From positions 1-5,376 of the forward strand of contig CADCOZ010000059.1 of the NCBI GenBank assembly GCA_902803125.1: a stretch of 5,376 bases of DNA, read 5' to 3'. A program made the position numbers and the translations under genes. This DNA comes from an uncultured Ruminococcus sp. Lineage in GTDB: Bacteria > Bacillota > Clostridia > Oscillospirales > Acutalibacteraceae. Shown here in pieces: positions 1 to 5,376 of the stretch (within the stretch, counting starts at the first letter, position 1; the number at the start of each line of letters is the position of its first letter). The notes below the pieces were generated by a model. That model saw nothing but the letters and a program-made list of their open reading frames with translations. It was not told the origin of the DNA and made no database searches.

Positions 1-33
1 CCTTTTTCTGGCGAAAAAAAGTTTTCCCCCAAA

Positions 34-61
34 CCCCCTTCCAAAAATCGCTGACTTGATC
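34..61 (+). repeat. Imperfect 28-bp direct repeat, copy 1
   Basis: This copy aligns without gaps to 109-136, with 23 of 28 positions identical by eye. Both begin with CCCCCT and contain the core TCGCTGA followed by C or T and then TTGA. The copies start exactly 75 bp apart. The role is unknown: it could be a protein-binding site, part of a dispersed intergenic repeat family, or the ends of a decayed small element. Confidence 0.5.
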
Positions 62-108
62 TACATTAACATTATTCATTTTTCAGTTTTCAGTATTCAT
101 TATTTCCG

Positions 109-136
109 CCCCCTCCCTAAATTCGCTGATTTGACC
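109..136 (+). repeat. Imperfect 28-bp direct repeat, copy 2
   Basis: This is the partner of the copy at 34-61. The core TCGCTGATTTGA (123-134) differs from copy 1 at one base. Its 3' end contains TTGACC (131-136), which resembles a -35 box, but no suitable -10 box follows at 16-18 bp, so I do not call a promoter. Confidence 0.5.
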
Positions 137-166
137 AAGTCGAGCATTATTTTCGAGCCATCCGTG

Positions 167-270
167 TTTGAGAACAAAAAATGGAATGTGGATTTCTGAT
201 GAATGTTTTTGTGATGACACAGGTTTGCACAAAACATGGAAATGCCACATTCCAAAATTTTTGTGTCAAA
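167..270. repeat. Long imperfect palindrome (about 104 nt)
   Basis: The two halves pair in consecutive blocks. TTTGA 167-171 pairs with TCAAA 266-270, and ACAAAAA 174-180 with TTTTTGT 258-264. TGGAATGTGG 182-191 pairs with CCACATTCCA 245-254, a perfect 10 bp. ATTTCT 192-197 pairs with GGAAAT 238-243, including one G-U. ATGTTTTTGTG 203-213 pairs with CACAAAACAT 228-237 with one bulged T. The tip is a loop at 214-227. The order and registration of the blocks make chance unlikely. It could be the DNA of a miniature inverted-repeat element, a structured small RNA, or an extruding regulatory palindrome. It lies upstream of the promoter at 295-323, so it would not be in that promoter's transcript. 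No target-site duplication was obvious. Confidence 0.6.
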
Positions 271-294
271 AAGCAATTTGTGAACGATATGCGA

Positions 295-323
295 TAGACA
301 AAAGCAGAAAAATCTGCTATGAT
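295..323 (+). promoter_or_regulatory. Sigma-A-type promoter for the ANTAR gene
   Basis: The -35 box is TAGACA (295-300), five of six matches to TTGACA. The spacer is 17 bp and the -10 box is TATGAT (318-323), five of six matches to TATAAT. A TGC just before the -10 box (315-317) gives an extended -10. Transcription should begin near 330, giving a leader of about 80 nt before the TTG start at 411. It may also drive carA and carB by read-through, since no equally good promoter is visible in the gap before carA. Confidence 0.75.
303..318. promoter_or_regulatory. Perfect palindrome in the promoter spacer, possible operator
   Basis: AGCAGA (303-308) and TCTGCT (313-318) are perfect inverted repeats around AAAA. 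The element fills the spacer between the -35 and -10 boxes and shares one base with the -10. A dimeric regulator bound here would compete with or distort RNA polymerase binding. Which protein would bind is unknown. It lies upstream of the expected transcript start, so it would act as DNA rather than as RNA. Confidence 0.4.
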
Positions 324-392
324 TATGAATTGAATGTAAGACCGATTACGGCTTTTCAAGGCAGGCTCTTAAGCAGGAATCAGCCGAAAATA

Positions 393-400
393 AGGAAAGG
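393..400 (+). promoter_or_regulatory. Ribosome binding site deciding the ANTAR gene start
   Basis: AGGAAAGG lies 10 nt before TTG 411 and 4 nt before GTG 405. The spacing favours TTG 411, which also places the hydrophobic first receiver strand (VLVI) directly after Met-Asp-Arg, as is usual in this family. Confidence 0.65.
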
Positions 401-410
401 TGTTGTGCTG

Positions 411-980
411 TTGGACAGGGTATTGGTTATTTCTTCTCAGGAAAAAAGTCTGACAGCGATTTTGCAGCTGCTGTCCGACCAAGCCGTTGAGGCGGTGGAT
501 ACGGCAGATAATGCCCGTCAGGGAAGAACAATGGCCGCCGAACAGGAGTATCAGGCTGTTTTGATTAACGCACCGCTGAAAGATGCTTCGGCCAAAGATT
601 TGGCGATTGAACTGACGCAGACAACCACCGCAGGTATCATGCTGTTTGTCAGCAGTGAAGCCGAGAAGGAAACCGAAGCGGCTGTCCTGTCCCACGGGGT
701 GTTTGTACTGGCCAAGCCTGTCAGCAAAATGTGGTTTTATAAAGCCCTGCACTTATTGGAAGCGGCTCAGTACCGCATGAAGGGCATTCAGGTTGAAAAC
801 CGACATTTGCAGCAGCAGATTGACGAAATCAAGATTATCAACCGTGCCAAGGGGGTTTTGATGGAGTATTTATCCATGACGGAACCGCAGGCACATAAGT
901 ATTTGGAAAAACAGGCGATGGATTTACGAATCACAAAATTGGAAGTCGCCAAACGCTTGCTCAGTACCTATGAATATTAG
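411..980 (+). CDS. ANTAR-domain RNA-binding regulator with degenerate receiver domain
   Basis: This 189-residue cytoplasmic protein has a receiver-like domain (about 2-118), a helical linker (about 119-133) and an ANTAR domain (about 134-187). The ANTAR signature is clear: NRAKGVLM at 144-151, then EPQAHKYLEKQAMD (158-171) and EVAKRLL (178-184). ANTAR domains bind paired RNA hairpins and usually prevent transcription termination. The receiver fold is recognisable from VLVI (4-7), AVLIN (49-53) and the Lys-Pro pair (102-103). However, Asn53 stands where the phosphoacceptor Asp would be, and the N-terminal acidic pair is replaced by Ser-Ser (8-9). It is therefore probably a pseudo-receiver controlled by ligand or protein binding, not phosphorylation. 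No kinase gene is visible nearby. Stand-alone proteins of this shape are common in Clostridia, often near glutamine synthetase. Here the next genes are carA and carB, which use glutamine. The TTG start is inferred from the ribosome binding site and promoter; GTG 405 is the alternative, and the ATG at 168 is unlikely. Confidence 0.88.
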   Translation: MDRVLVISSQEKSLTAILQLLSDQAVEAVDTADNARQGRTMAAEQEYQAVLINAPLKDASAKDLAIELTQTTTAGIMLFVSSEAEKETEAAVLSHGVFVLAKPVSKMWFYKALHLLEAAQYRMKGIQVENRHLQQQIDEIKIINRAKGVLMEYLSMTEPQAHKYLEKQAMDLRITKLEVAKRLLSTYEY

Positions 981-982
981 TA

Positions 983-1010
983 GACTTCCTCGGAAGTTTC
1001 CGAGCAAGTC
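983..1010 (+). other. Strong hairpin just after the ANTAR stop codon
   Basis: GACTT (983-987) pairs with AAGTC (1006-1010), and CTCGGA (989-994) with TCCGAG (999-1004). They are separated by a symmetric C-C mismatch and capped by the loop AGTT (995-998). It begins two bases after the regulator's TAG. The sequence after it (AAATGTACAG) has no T-run, so it is not a standard intrinsic terminator. It may protect the 3' end of the regulator's message, mark an RNA processing point, or form part of the carA leader. If the inner A-U pair is open, the loop is the hexamer AAGTTT. Confidence 0.6.
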
Positions 1011-1134
1011 AAATGTACAGAGCCGGCCTCAAAACGTTATCACCCCAACAGTGTTCAAACCTGTATTCTATAGGAACTTTTGACGTATGATTGACACGAG
1101 AGTTTCGCAGGGTCTTTTCAAAGGCTTACAGAGT

Positions 1135-1153
1135 GCAGGGATCAAGTTCCTGC
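1135..1153 (+). other. Leader hairpin A upstream of carA
   Basis: GCAGGGA (1135-1141) pairs with TTCCTGC (1147-1153), seven pairs including one G-U, around a five-base loop TCAAG. No U-tract follows. It lies about 60 nt before the carA start. Confidence 0.4.
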
Positions 1154-1160
1154 TGGGTGA

Positions 1161-1183
1161 TTTGGTGGGCAAAGTCCGCCAAG
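1161..1183 (+). other. Leader hairpin B next to the carA ribosome binding site
   Basis: GGTGGGC (1164-1170) pairs with GTCCGCC (1174-1180) around AAA, with two G-U pairs. TTT (1161-1163) with AAG (1181-1183) can extend it to ten pairs. It ends about ten bases before the Shine-Dalgarno sequence of carA, and no U-tract follows. A fold that extended it or opened it could affect ribosome loading. The same AAG is also needed for the alternative pairing of 1112-1116 with 1181-1185, so two mutually exclusive structures are possible. Confidence 0.45.
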
Positions 1184-1193
1184 ACTAAGAAAG

Positions 1194-1199
1194 AAAGGA
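1194..1199 (+). promoter_or_regulatory. Ribosome binding site of carA
   Basis: AAAGGA lies 10 nt before ATG 1210. An in-frame TAG at 1204-1206, one codon before the ATG, rules out any longer form of CarA. Confidence 0.7.
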
Positions 1200-1209
1200 T
1201 TGGTAGAAA

Positions 1210-2295
1210 ATGGAAAAGAAAGCCTATCTTATTTTGGAGAATGGAGATGTCTATGAAGGCTTTTCGTTCGGAGCAGAAAAGGAGGTTGTCGGTGAGCTGG
1301 TCTTTACAACGGCGATGACAGGCTATTTGGAAACGCTGACAGACCCCAGCTATTATGGTCAAATTGTATGCCAGACCTTTCCGCTGATTGGTAACTATGG
1401 AGTGATCCCCGCAGATTTTGAGAGCAGCAAACCGGCTCTCCGTGCTTATATTGTAAGAGAGTGGTGTCGGCAGCCGTCCAACTTCCGTTGTGAGGGTCAG
1501 CTTGACGCTTTTTTAAAGGAAACAGATATTCCCGGTCTGTATGGCATTGATACCCGCTGTCTGACCAAAACCGTCCGTGAATACGGCGTGATGAATGCCA
1601 AACTGATGTATACCCCGCCGACACCGGAAGATGTCAAGGCACTCAAGGGCTATAAAGTCACCAATGCGGTGCAGGCCGTGACGGTGAAGGAAAAGGAACT
1701 GCATCGGGCAGAGAATGCACAGTTCGATGTGGTGCTGATGGATTTCGGTGCCAAAAGACGTATTCGCCGCAACCTGATGAAACTGGGCTGTAATGTAACG
1801 GTGGTACCGGCCTCGACCACGGCAGAAGAAATTATTGCGATGAACCCGGACGGCATTATGCTGAGCAACGGCCCCGGTGACCCGCAGGATAACCCGGAGA
1901 TCATCGAACAGCTGAAGATTCTTTGTCAGTCAGGTATTCCGACCTTCGGCATTTGTTTGGGTCATCAGCTGTTGGCACTGTCGCAGGGGGCCAAGACAAA
2001 GAAGCTGAAATATGGTCATAGAGGTGCCAACCAGCCCGCTGCCGATGTGCAGACAGGCCGTGTTTATGTGACCAGTCAGAACCACGGTTATGCGGTGGTG
2101 AGCGATTCTCTGCCGGACAATGCGGCGGTCAGTTTTGTTAATGCCAATGACGGCACCTGCGAAGGCATTACTTATGTCGATATGCCGGTGTTCAGTGTGC
2201 AGTTCCACCCGGAAGCCTGCGGCGGTCCGCTGGATACTTCGTTCCTTTTTGATAAATTTGTCAGCATGATGCAGGAGGTAAAGAACAATGCCTAA
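1210..2295 (+). CDS. carA: Carbamoyl phosphate synthase small subunit (glutamine amidotransferase)
   Basis: CarA hydrolyses glutamine and passes ammonia through an internal tunnel to CarB, which makes carbamoyl phosphate for pyrimidine and arginine synthesis. The 361-residue length is normal for the family (E. coli 382). Residues 1 to about 150 form the small-subunit N-terminal domain, with the typical FTTAMTGYLETLTDPSYYGQ stretch at 32-51. Residues about 172-355 are the class I glutamine amidotransferase domain. It contains LSNGPGDP (218-225), the nucleophile Cys249 in GICLGH (247-252), SQNHGYAV (289-296) and the catalytic His333 and Glu335 in QFHPEA. All three catalytic residues are present, so it should be active. 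The start is fixed by an in-frame stop one codon upstream. The 3' end overlaps carB by 8 nt. The cytoplasmic CarA-CarB heterodimer is the expected functional unit. Whether it serves pyrimidine, arginine or both pathways cannot be told from the sequence. Confidence 0.98.
   Translation: MEKKAYLILENGDVYEGFSFGAEKEVVGELVFTTAMTGYLETLTDPSYYGQIVCQTFPLIGNYGVIPADFESSKPALRAYIVREWCRQPSNFRCEGQLDAFLKETDIPGLYGIDTRCLTKTVREYGVMNAKLMYTPPTPEDVKALKGYKVTNAVQAVTVKEKELHRAENAQFDVVLMDFGAKRRIRRNLMKLGCNVTVVPASTTAEEIIAMNPDGIMLSNGPGDPQDNPEIIEQLKILCQSGIPTFGICLGHQLLALSQGAKTKKLKYGHRGANQPAADVQTGRVYVTSQNHGYAVVSDSLPDNAAVSFVNANDGTCEGITYVDMPVFSVQFHPEACGGPLDTSFLFDKFVSMMQEVKNNA
2273..2278 (+). promoter_or_regulatory. Ribosome binding site of carB inside carA
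   Basis: A perfect AGGAGG lies 9 nt before ATG 2288, within the last codons of carA. An in-frame TAA (2279-2281) directly after it fixes the carB start. The 8-nt overlap ATGCCTAA with the carA stop suggests coupled translation and equal amounts of both subunits. Confidence 0.9.
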
Positions 2296-5200
2296 AGATA
2301 ATACCATTAAGAGAGTGCTTGTGATTGGTTCGGGTCCTATCGTTATCGGTCAGGCGGCAGAGTTTGACTATGCCGGCACACAGGCCTGCCGTGCGTTGAA
2401 GGAAGAAGGACTGGAGGTTATTCTGGTTAACTCGAACCCCGCTACCATCATGACCGACAAAGCGATGGCGGATAAAGTCTATATTGAACCGCTGACCCTT
2501 GAAACGGTCAAGCGTATCATCATCAAAGAACAGCCGGATTCCCTGCTGTCCACTCTGGGCGGTCAGACAGGTCTGACACTGTCCATGCAGTTAGCCAAAG
2601 AAGGCTTCCTCAAAAAGCACAACGTGAAACTCCTCGGAGCCAAGCCGGAAACCATTGACAAGGCTGAGGACAGACAGATGTTCAAGGATACAATGGAATC
2701 CATCGGTCAGCCGGTCATTCCGTCAACGGTGGTTAACGATGTGGAATCAGCCGTTGCTTTTGCGAAAGAAATCGGCTATCCGGTCATTATCCGTCCGGCG
2801 TTTACCTTGGGCGGCACCGGCGGCGGTATTGTTAATAATGAAGTAGAACTGCGTGAAATCACCACCAACGGTTTGGCGCTTTCTCCGATTACGCAGGTGC
2901 TGGTAGAAAAGTGTATTTCCGGCTGGAAGGAAATCGAATTCGAAGTGGTGCGTGACCGCAAGGGCAACGTGATCACGGTTTGTTCGATGGAAAATGTTGA
3001 CCCTGTCGGTGTTCATACGGGCGACTCTATCGTTATTGCTCCGGCTGTTACGCTGGCAGATAAAGAATATCAAATGCTGCGTTCGGCGGCGTTGGATATC
3101 GTTTCGGCATTGGGCGTAGAAGGCGGCTGTAACTGTCAGTTTGCTTTAGAGCCGGAGAGCTTTACCTATGCCGTTATCGAAGTTAACCCCCGTGTATCCC
3201 GTTCGTCCGCACTGGCTTCAAAAGCCACCGGTTACCCGATTGCCAAGGTAGCCGCCAAGCTGGCCATCGGCTATGCACTGGACGAAATCAAAAACGCCGT
3301 GACGGGTACGACTTATGCCTGTTTTGAGCCGACCATTGACTATGTGGTCGTCAAGTTCCCGAAATGGCCGTTCGATAAATTTGTATATGCCAAGAGAACC
3401 CTCGGTACCCAGATGAAAGCGACCGGTGAGGTTATGGCGATTGCCCCGACCTTTGAGCAGGCCATGGTGAAGGCGGTCAGAGGAGCGGAGATTCGTCACA
3501 ATACGTTGTCCTCTCCGAAGTTCGAGGAAATGAGCTTTGAGGATTTGCACGAAAAACTCTATGTTTGCGATGACGAGCGTGTTTTCTGTGTCTATGAAGC
3601 CCTCAAGAGAGGGATTAGTGTTGAAGAAATCCACAACATCACGATGATTGATGAGTGGTTCTTAGAAAAATTCCTGAATTTGGTACGCTGTGAAAAGGCA
3701 TTGAAGGAAGAACCGCTGACAGATGAATTCTATGCTTATGCTAAAAAGATGGGATTCCTCGATAAGACAATTGAACAGCTGTCCGGTCAGAAAATCAAGA
3801 ACCCGCTGGTACCGGTCTTTAAGATGGTAGATACCTGTGCGGCCGAGTTCAGTGCGGAAACCCCGTATTTCTATTCCACTTTTGATACCGACAACGAAGC
3901 GGAAGCCTTCATCAAAGAGAAAAATTCCGAGAACCAGACGATTATCGTTTTTGGTTCTGGTCCTATCCGTATTGGACAGGGTATCGAATTTGACTATGCC
4001 TCTGTTCATTGTGTATGGGCGCTGAAGAAGGCGGGGTATGATGTTGTCATTGTCAACAATAATCCGGAAACAGTTTCGACCGACTTCGACACCGCCGACA
4101 GACTGTATTTTGAACCGCTGACCAACGAAGATGTCATGGGCATTATCAAGACCGAGAAGCCTTATGGCGTAGTCGTAGCCTTTGGCGGTCAGACCGCTAT
4201 CAAGCTGACTAAGTTCCTCAGCGACAGCGGCGTGAATATCCTTGGTACCTCTGCGGACAGCATCGACATGGCAGAGGACAGAGAACGCTTTGATGAACTG
4301 CTGGAACTGCACCATGTGAAGCGTCCGCAGGGCTTTACCGTCATGACCACAGAAGAAGCCCTTGATGTTGCAGAGCGGATTGGCTATCCGGTACTGATGC
4401 GGCCGTCCTACGTTTTGGGCGGACAGAATATGATTATCGCCTTCAACGAAGCCGATATCAAAGAATATATGGCCATTATTCTGGCGCAGGATATTGAAAA
4501 CCCGATTCTGATCGACAAATATCTGTCCGGCACAGAGTTGGAAGTAGATGCGATTTGTGACGGTGAAGATATCCTGATTCCCGGCATCATGCAGCACGTG
4601 GAAAGAGCGGGTATCCATTCCGGCGACTCGATTGCCGTCTATCCGGCGTGGAATATCAGCGATGAGATGACACAGAATATCATCACCACGTCCAAAAATC
4701 TGGCCGTTTCGCTGAAAACCAAGGGTCTTGTCAATATCCAGTACCTGATTTATGAAGGAACCTTGTATGTTATCGAAGTCAACCCCCGTTCGTCCCGTAC
4801 CATTCCGTATATCAGCAAGGTCACCGGCGTACCAATGGTAGATTTGGCGACCAGAGCCATGCTCGGTGAGAAATTGGCCGATATGGGCTATGGCACAGGC
4901 TTATTCCGCCGTTCACCGTATGTAGCGGTCAAGGTGCCGGTATTCTCGTTTGAAAAGCTGATCAACGTAGATAACCAGTTGGGTCCGGAAATGAAATCCA
5001 CCGGTGAAGTGCTGGGTATTGCCAATACACTGGAAGAGGCTCTCTATAAGGGCTTGATTGCCGCCGGTTATAAGATGACCAAGCAGGGCGGTGTGTTCAT
5101 TACCGTCCGCAACCCCGATAAGAAAGAGATTGGCGATGTGGCCAAGAAGTATGTGGCACTGGGCTTTACGCTGTATGCCACCAGAGGCACCGCACAGACC

Positions 5201-5376
5201 CTGAGAAACTACGGTTTGGACGTTATCGAGGTAGATAAGATTCACGAGAATGACAAAGAAAACACCTTGACACTGATTGAAAGCGGCAAGATTCACTATG
5301 TGATTTCCACGTCCTCGAAGGGCAGAATTCCGACCCGTGACAGCGTTAAGATTCGCCGCAAGACCGTGGAAAGAAA
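2288..5376 (+). CDS. carB: Carbamoyl phosphate synthase large subunit (3' end outside window)
   Basis: CarB makes carbamoyl phosphate from bicarbonate, CarA-derived ammonia and two ATP. The window holds 1029 codons plus two bases with no internal stop; about 40 more residues are expected (E. coli 1073). The carboxyphosphate half covers about 1-400: GSGPIVIGQAAEFDYAG (14-30), R129, R169, SGWKE with E215, HTGDS (243-247), Q284 and EVNPR with E298/N300. The oligomerisation domain covers about 400-545. The carbamoyl-phosphate half covers about 550-930: GSGPIRIGQGIEFDY (556-570), R665, R705, HSGDS (777-781), Q818 and EVNPR with E830/N832. All expected ATP and metal ligands that I can align by eye are present. 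From about 931 begins the MGS-like allosteric domain, where YATRGT (963-968) and K984 match effector-binding positions. The position of E. coli Asn1015 is Ser1007 here, so effector response may differ. SYVLGGQNM (707-715) has Gln where E. coli has Arg. The gene is truncated only by the window edge. Confidence 0.98.
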   Translation, partial: MPKDNTIKRVLVIGSGPIVIGQAAEFDYAGTQACRALKEEGLEVILVNSNPATIMTDKAMADKVYIEPLTLETVKRIIIKEQPDSLLSTLGGQTGLTLSMQLAKEGFLKKHNVKLLGAKPETIDKAEDRQMFKDTMESIGQPVIPSTVVNDVESAVAFAKEIGYPVIIRPAFTLGGTGGGIVNNEVELREITTNGLALSPITQVLVEKCISGWKEIEFEVVRDRKGNVITVCSMENVDPVGVHTGDSIVIAPAVTLADKEYQMLRSAALDIVSALGVEGGCNCQFALEPESFTYAVIEVNPRVSRSSALASKATGYPIAKVAAKLAIGYALDEIKNAVTGTTYACFEPTIDYVVVKFPKWPFDKFVYAKRTLGTQMKATGEVMAIAPTFEQAMVKAVRGAEIRHNTLSSPKFEEMSFEDLHEKLYVCDDERVFCVYEALKRGISVEEIHNITMIDEWFLEKFLNLVRCEKALKEEPLTDEFYAYAKKMGFLDKTIEQLSGQKIKNPLVPVFKMVDTCAAEFSAETPYFYSTFDTDNEAEAFIKEKNSENQTIIVFGSGPIRIGQGIEFDYASVHCVWALKKAGYDVVIVNNNPETVSTDFDTADRLYFEPLTNEDVMGIIKTEKPYGVVVAFGGQTAIKLTKFLSDSGVNILGTSADSIDMAEDRERFDELLELHHVKRPQGFTVMTTEEALDVAERIGYPVLMRPSYVLGGQNMIIAFNEADIKEYMAIILAQDIENPILIDKYLSGTELEVDAICDGEDILIPGIMQHVERAGIHSGDSIAVYPAWNISDEMTQNIITTSKNLAVSLKTKGLVNIQYLIYEGTLYVIEVNPRSSRTIPYISKVTGVPMVDLATRAMLGEKLADMGYGTGLFRRSPYVAVKVPVFSFEKLINVDNQLGPEMKSTGEVLGIANTLEEALYKGLIAAGYKMTKQGGVFITVRNPDKKEIGDVAKKYVALGFTLYATRGTAQTLRNYGLDVIEVDKIHENDKENTLTLIESGKIHYVISTSSKGRIPTRDSVKIRRKTVER

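Larger units (their letters stand above)
1..410. other. AT-rich intergenic region upstream of the ANTAR regulator
   Basis: No convincing gene lies here. A reading frame runs open from an ATG at 168 into the downstream gene, but its first 81 codons give a Cys/Lys/Trp-rich peptide unlike any receiver domain, and they run across a long palindrome and a good promoter. The minus-strand frame at 147-359 gives a similarly implausible peptide. The base composition is clearly more AT-rich than in the genes downstream, apart from C-runs near 26-42 and 107-117. The region holds two copies of an imperfect direct repeat, a long imperfect palindrome and a promoter, each listed separately. The stretch 62-108 is low-complexity, with repeated ATTCATT and TTTCAG words, and I see no defined function in it. 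The 3' end of any upstream gene lies outside the window. Confidence 0.75.
981..1209 (+). promoter_or_regulatory. Structured leader/intergenic region before carA
   Basis: This 229-nt gap has no plausible gene; the 75-codon frame starting at 1091 overlaps carA out of frame and is basic and low-quality. It contains at least three hairpins (listed separately) and a pair of TTGAC words at 1080-1084 and 1091-1095. GTCTT (1112-1116) can pair with AAGAC (1181-1185), enclosing the two downstream hairpins in a multibranch fold. No strong promoter stands out: a TATGAT at 1086-1091 has no good -35 box. I recognise no T-box, PyrR-binding loop or other riboswitch consensus. The length and folding before carA suggest post-initiation control, possibly by the ANTAR protein, but this is inference. 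Confidence 0.45.

Noticed and set aside
2..21. Hairpin at the window start as a terminator of an upstream gene
   Set aside because: The stem is almost all A-T (five T opposite five A plus one C-G), so it would be weak, and C-runs rather than a clean T-run follow.
131..159. Promoter based on TTGACC at 131-136
   Set aside because: No -10-like hexamer occurs at a spacing of 16-18 bp; the nearest TAT-like words are only 8-11 bp away.
168..410. In-frame N-terminal extension of the ANTAR protein from ATG 168
   Set aside because: The extra 81 residues do not look like a protein domain, the DNA is AT-rich and holds a long palindrome and a good promoter, and a ribosome binding site precedes TTG 411.
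369..752. 127-codon minus-strand frame opposite the ANTAR gene
   Set aside because: It is antisense to a clear receiver/ANTAR gene, with no promoter, ribosome binding site or recognisable domain.
1011..1209. PyrR-binding attenuator, T-box or ANTAR tandem-hexaloop target before carA
   Set aside because: I looked for the conserved PyrR loop, the T-box sequence and paired hairpins with hexamer loops having A first and G fourth. None is clearly present, and there is no U-tract terminator.
1091..1318. 75-codon frame starting in the carA leader
   Set aside because: It overlaps carA out of frame by more than 100 bases, lacks a ribosome binding site, and gives a basic Arg/Lys/Trp-rich peptide from leader sequence.
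4406..4432. Gln713 in SYVLGGQNM of CarB where E. coli has Arg
   Set aside because: The surrounding ATP-grasp residues are intact, and to my recollection this position varies among Bacillota CarB proteins, so it is more likely lineage variation than a defect.
3662..4618. 318-codon open frame on the minus strand
   Set aside because: It lies wholly within carB, opposite a fully conserved enzyme sequence, and its peptide shows no recognisable domain; it is a shadow of the carB codon pattern.

Overview
The window looks like the chromosome of an anaerobic Gram-positive bacterium of the Bacillota, most likely class Clostridia and perhaps related to Oscillospiraceae/Ruminococcaceae. This rests on three things: strong AGGAGG-type ribosome binding sites, a stand-alone pseudo-receiver/ANTAR regulator of the clostridial type, and the wording of the CarA and CarB proteins. 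The lineage is an inference from protein character; no database search was run.

All three genes lie on the + strand. Bases 1-410 are an AT-rich non-coding region with C-runs. It holds a pair of 28-bp imperfect direct repeats 75 bp apart, a roughly 104-nt imperfect palindrome (167-270), and a good sigma-A-type promoter (295-323) with a small perfect palindrome between its -35 and -10 boxes. Bases 411-980 encode a 189-residue ANTAR-domain RNA-binding regulator, probably from a TTG start. Its receiver-like domain has lost the phosphoacceptor aspartate. Bases 981-1209 are a 229-nt gap that looks like a structured leader: a strong hairpin right after the regulator's stop codon, two more hairpins near carA, and no clear U-tract terminator. 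Bases 1210-2295 are carA and 2288-5376 are carB, cut by the window edge about 40 codons short of its expected end.

CarA releases ammonia from glutamine and CarB uses it, with bicarbonate and two ATP, to make carbamoyl phosphate for pyrimidines and arginine. The two genes overlap by 8 nt and are surely translated together. ANTAR proteins bind RNA hairpins and control transcript elongation, often of nitrogen genes. One encoded directly upstream of a structured leader ahead of a glutamine-consuming enzyme suggests, but does not prove, that it controls carAB. This possible ANTAR-carAB regulatory unit is the main point of interest; the enzymes themselves look ordinary and intact.
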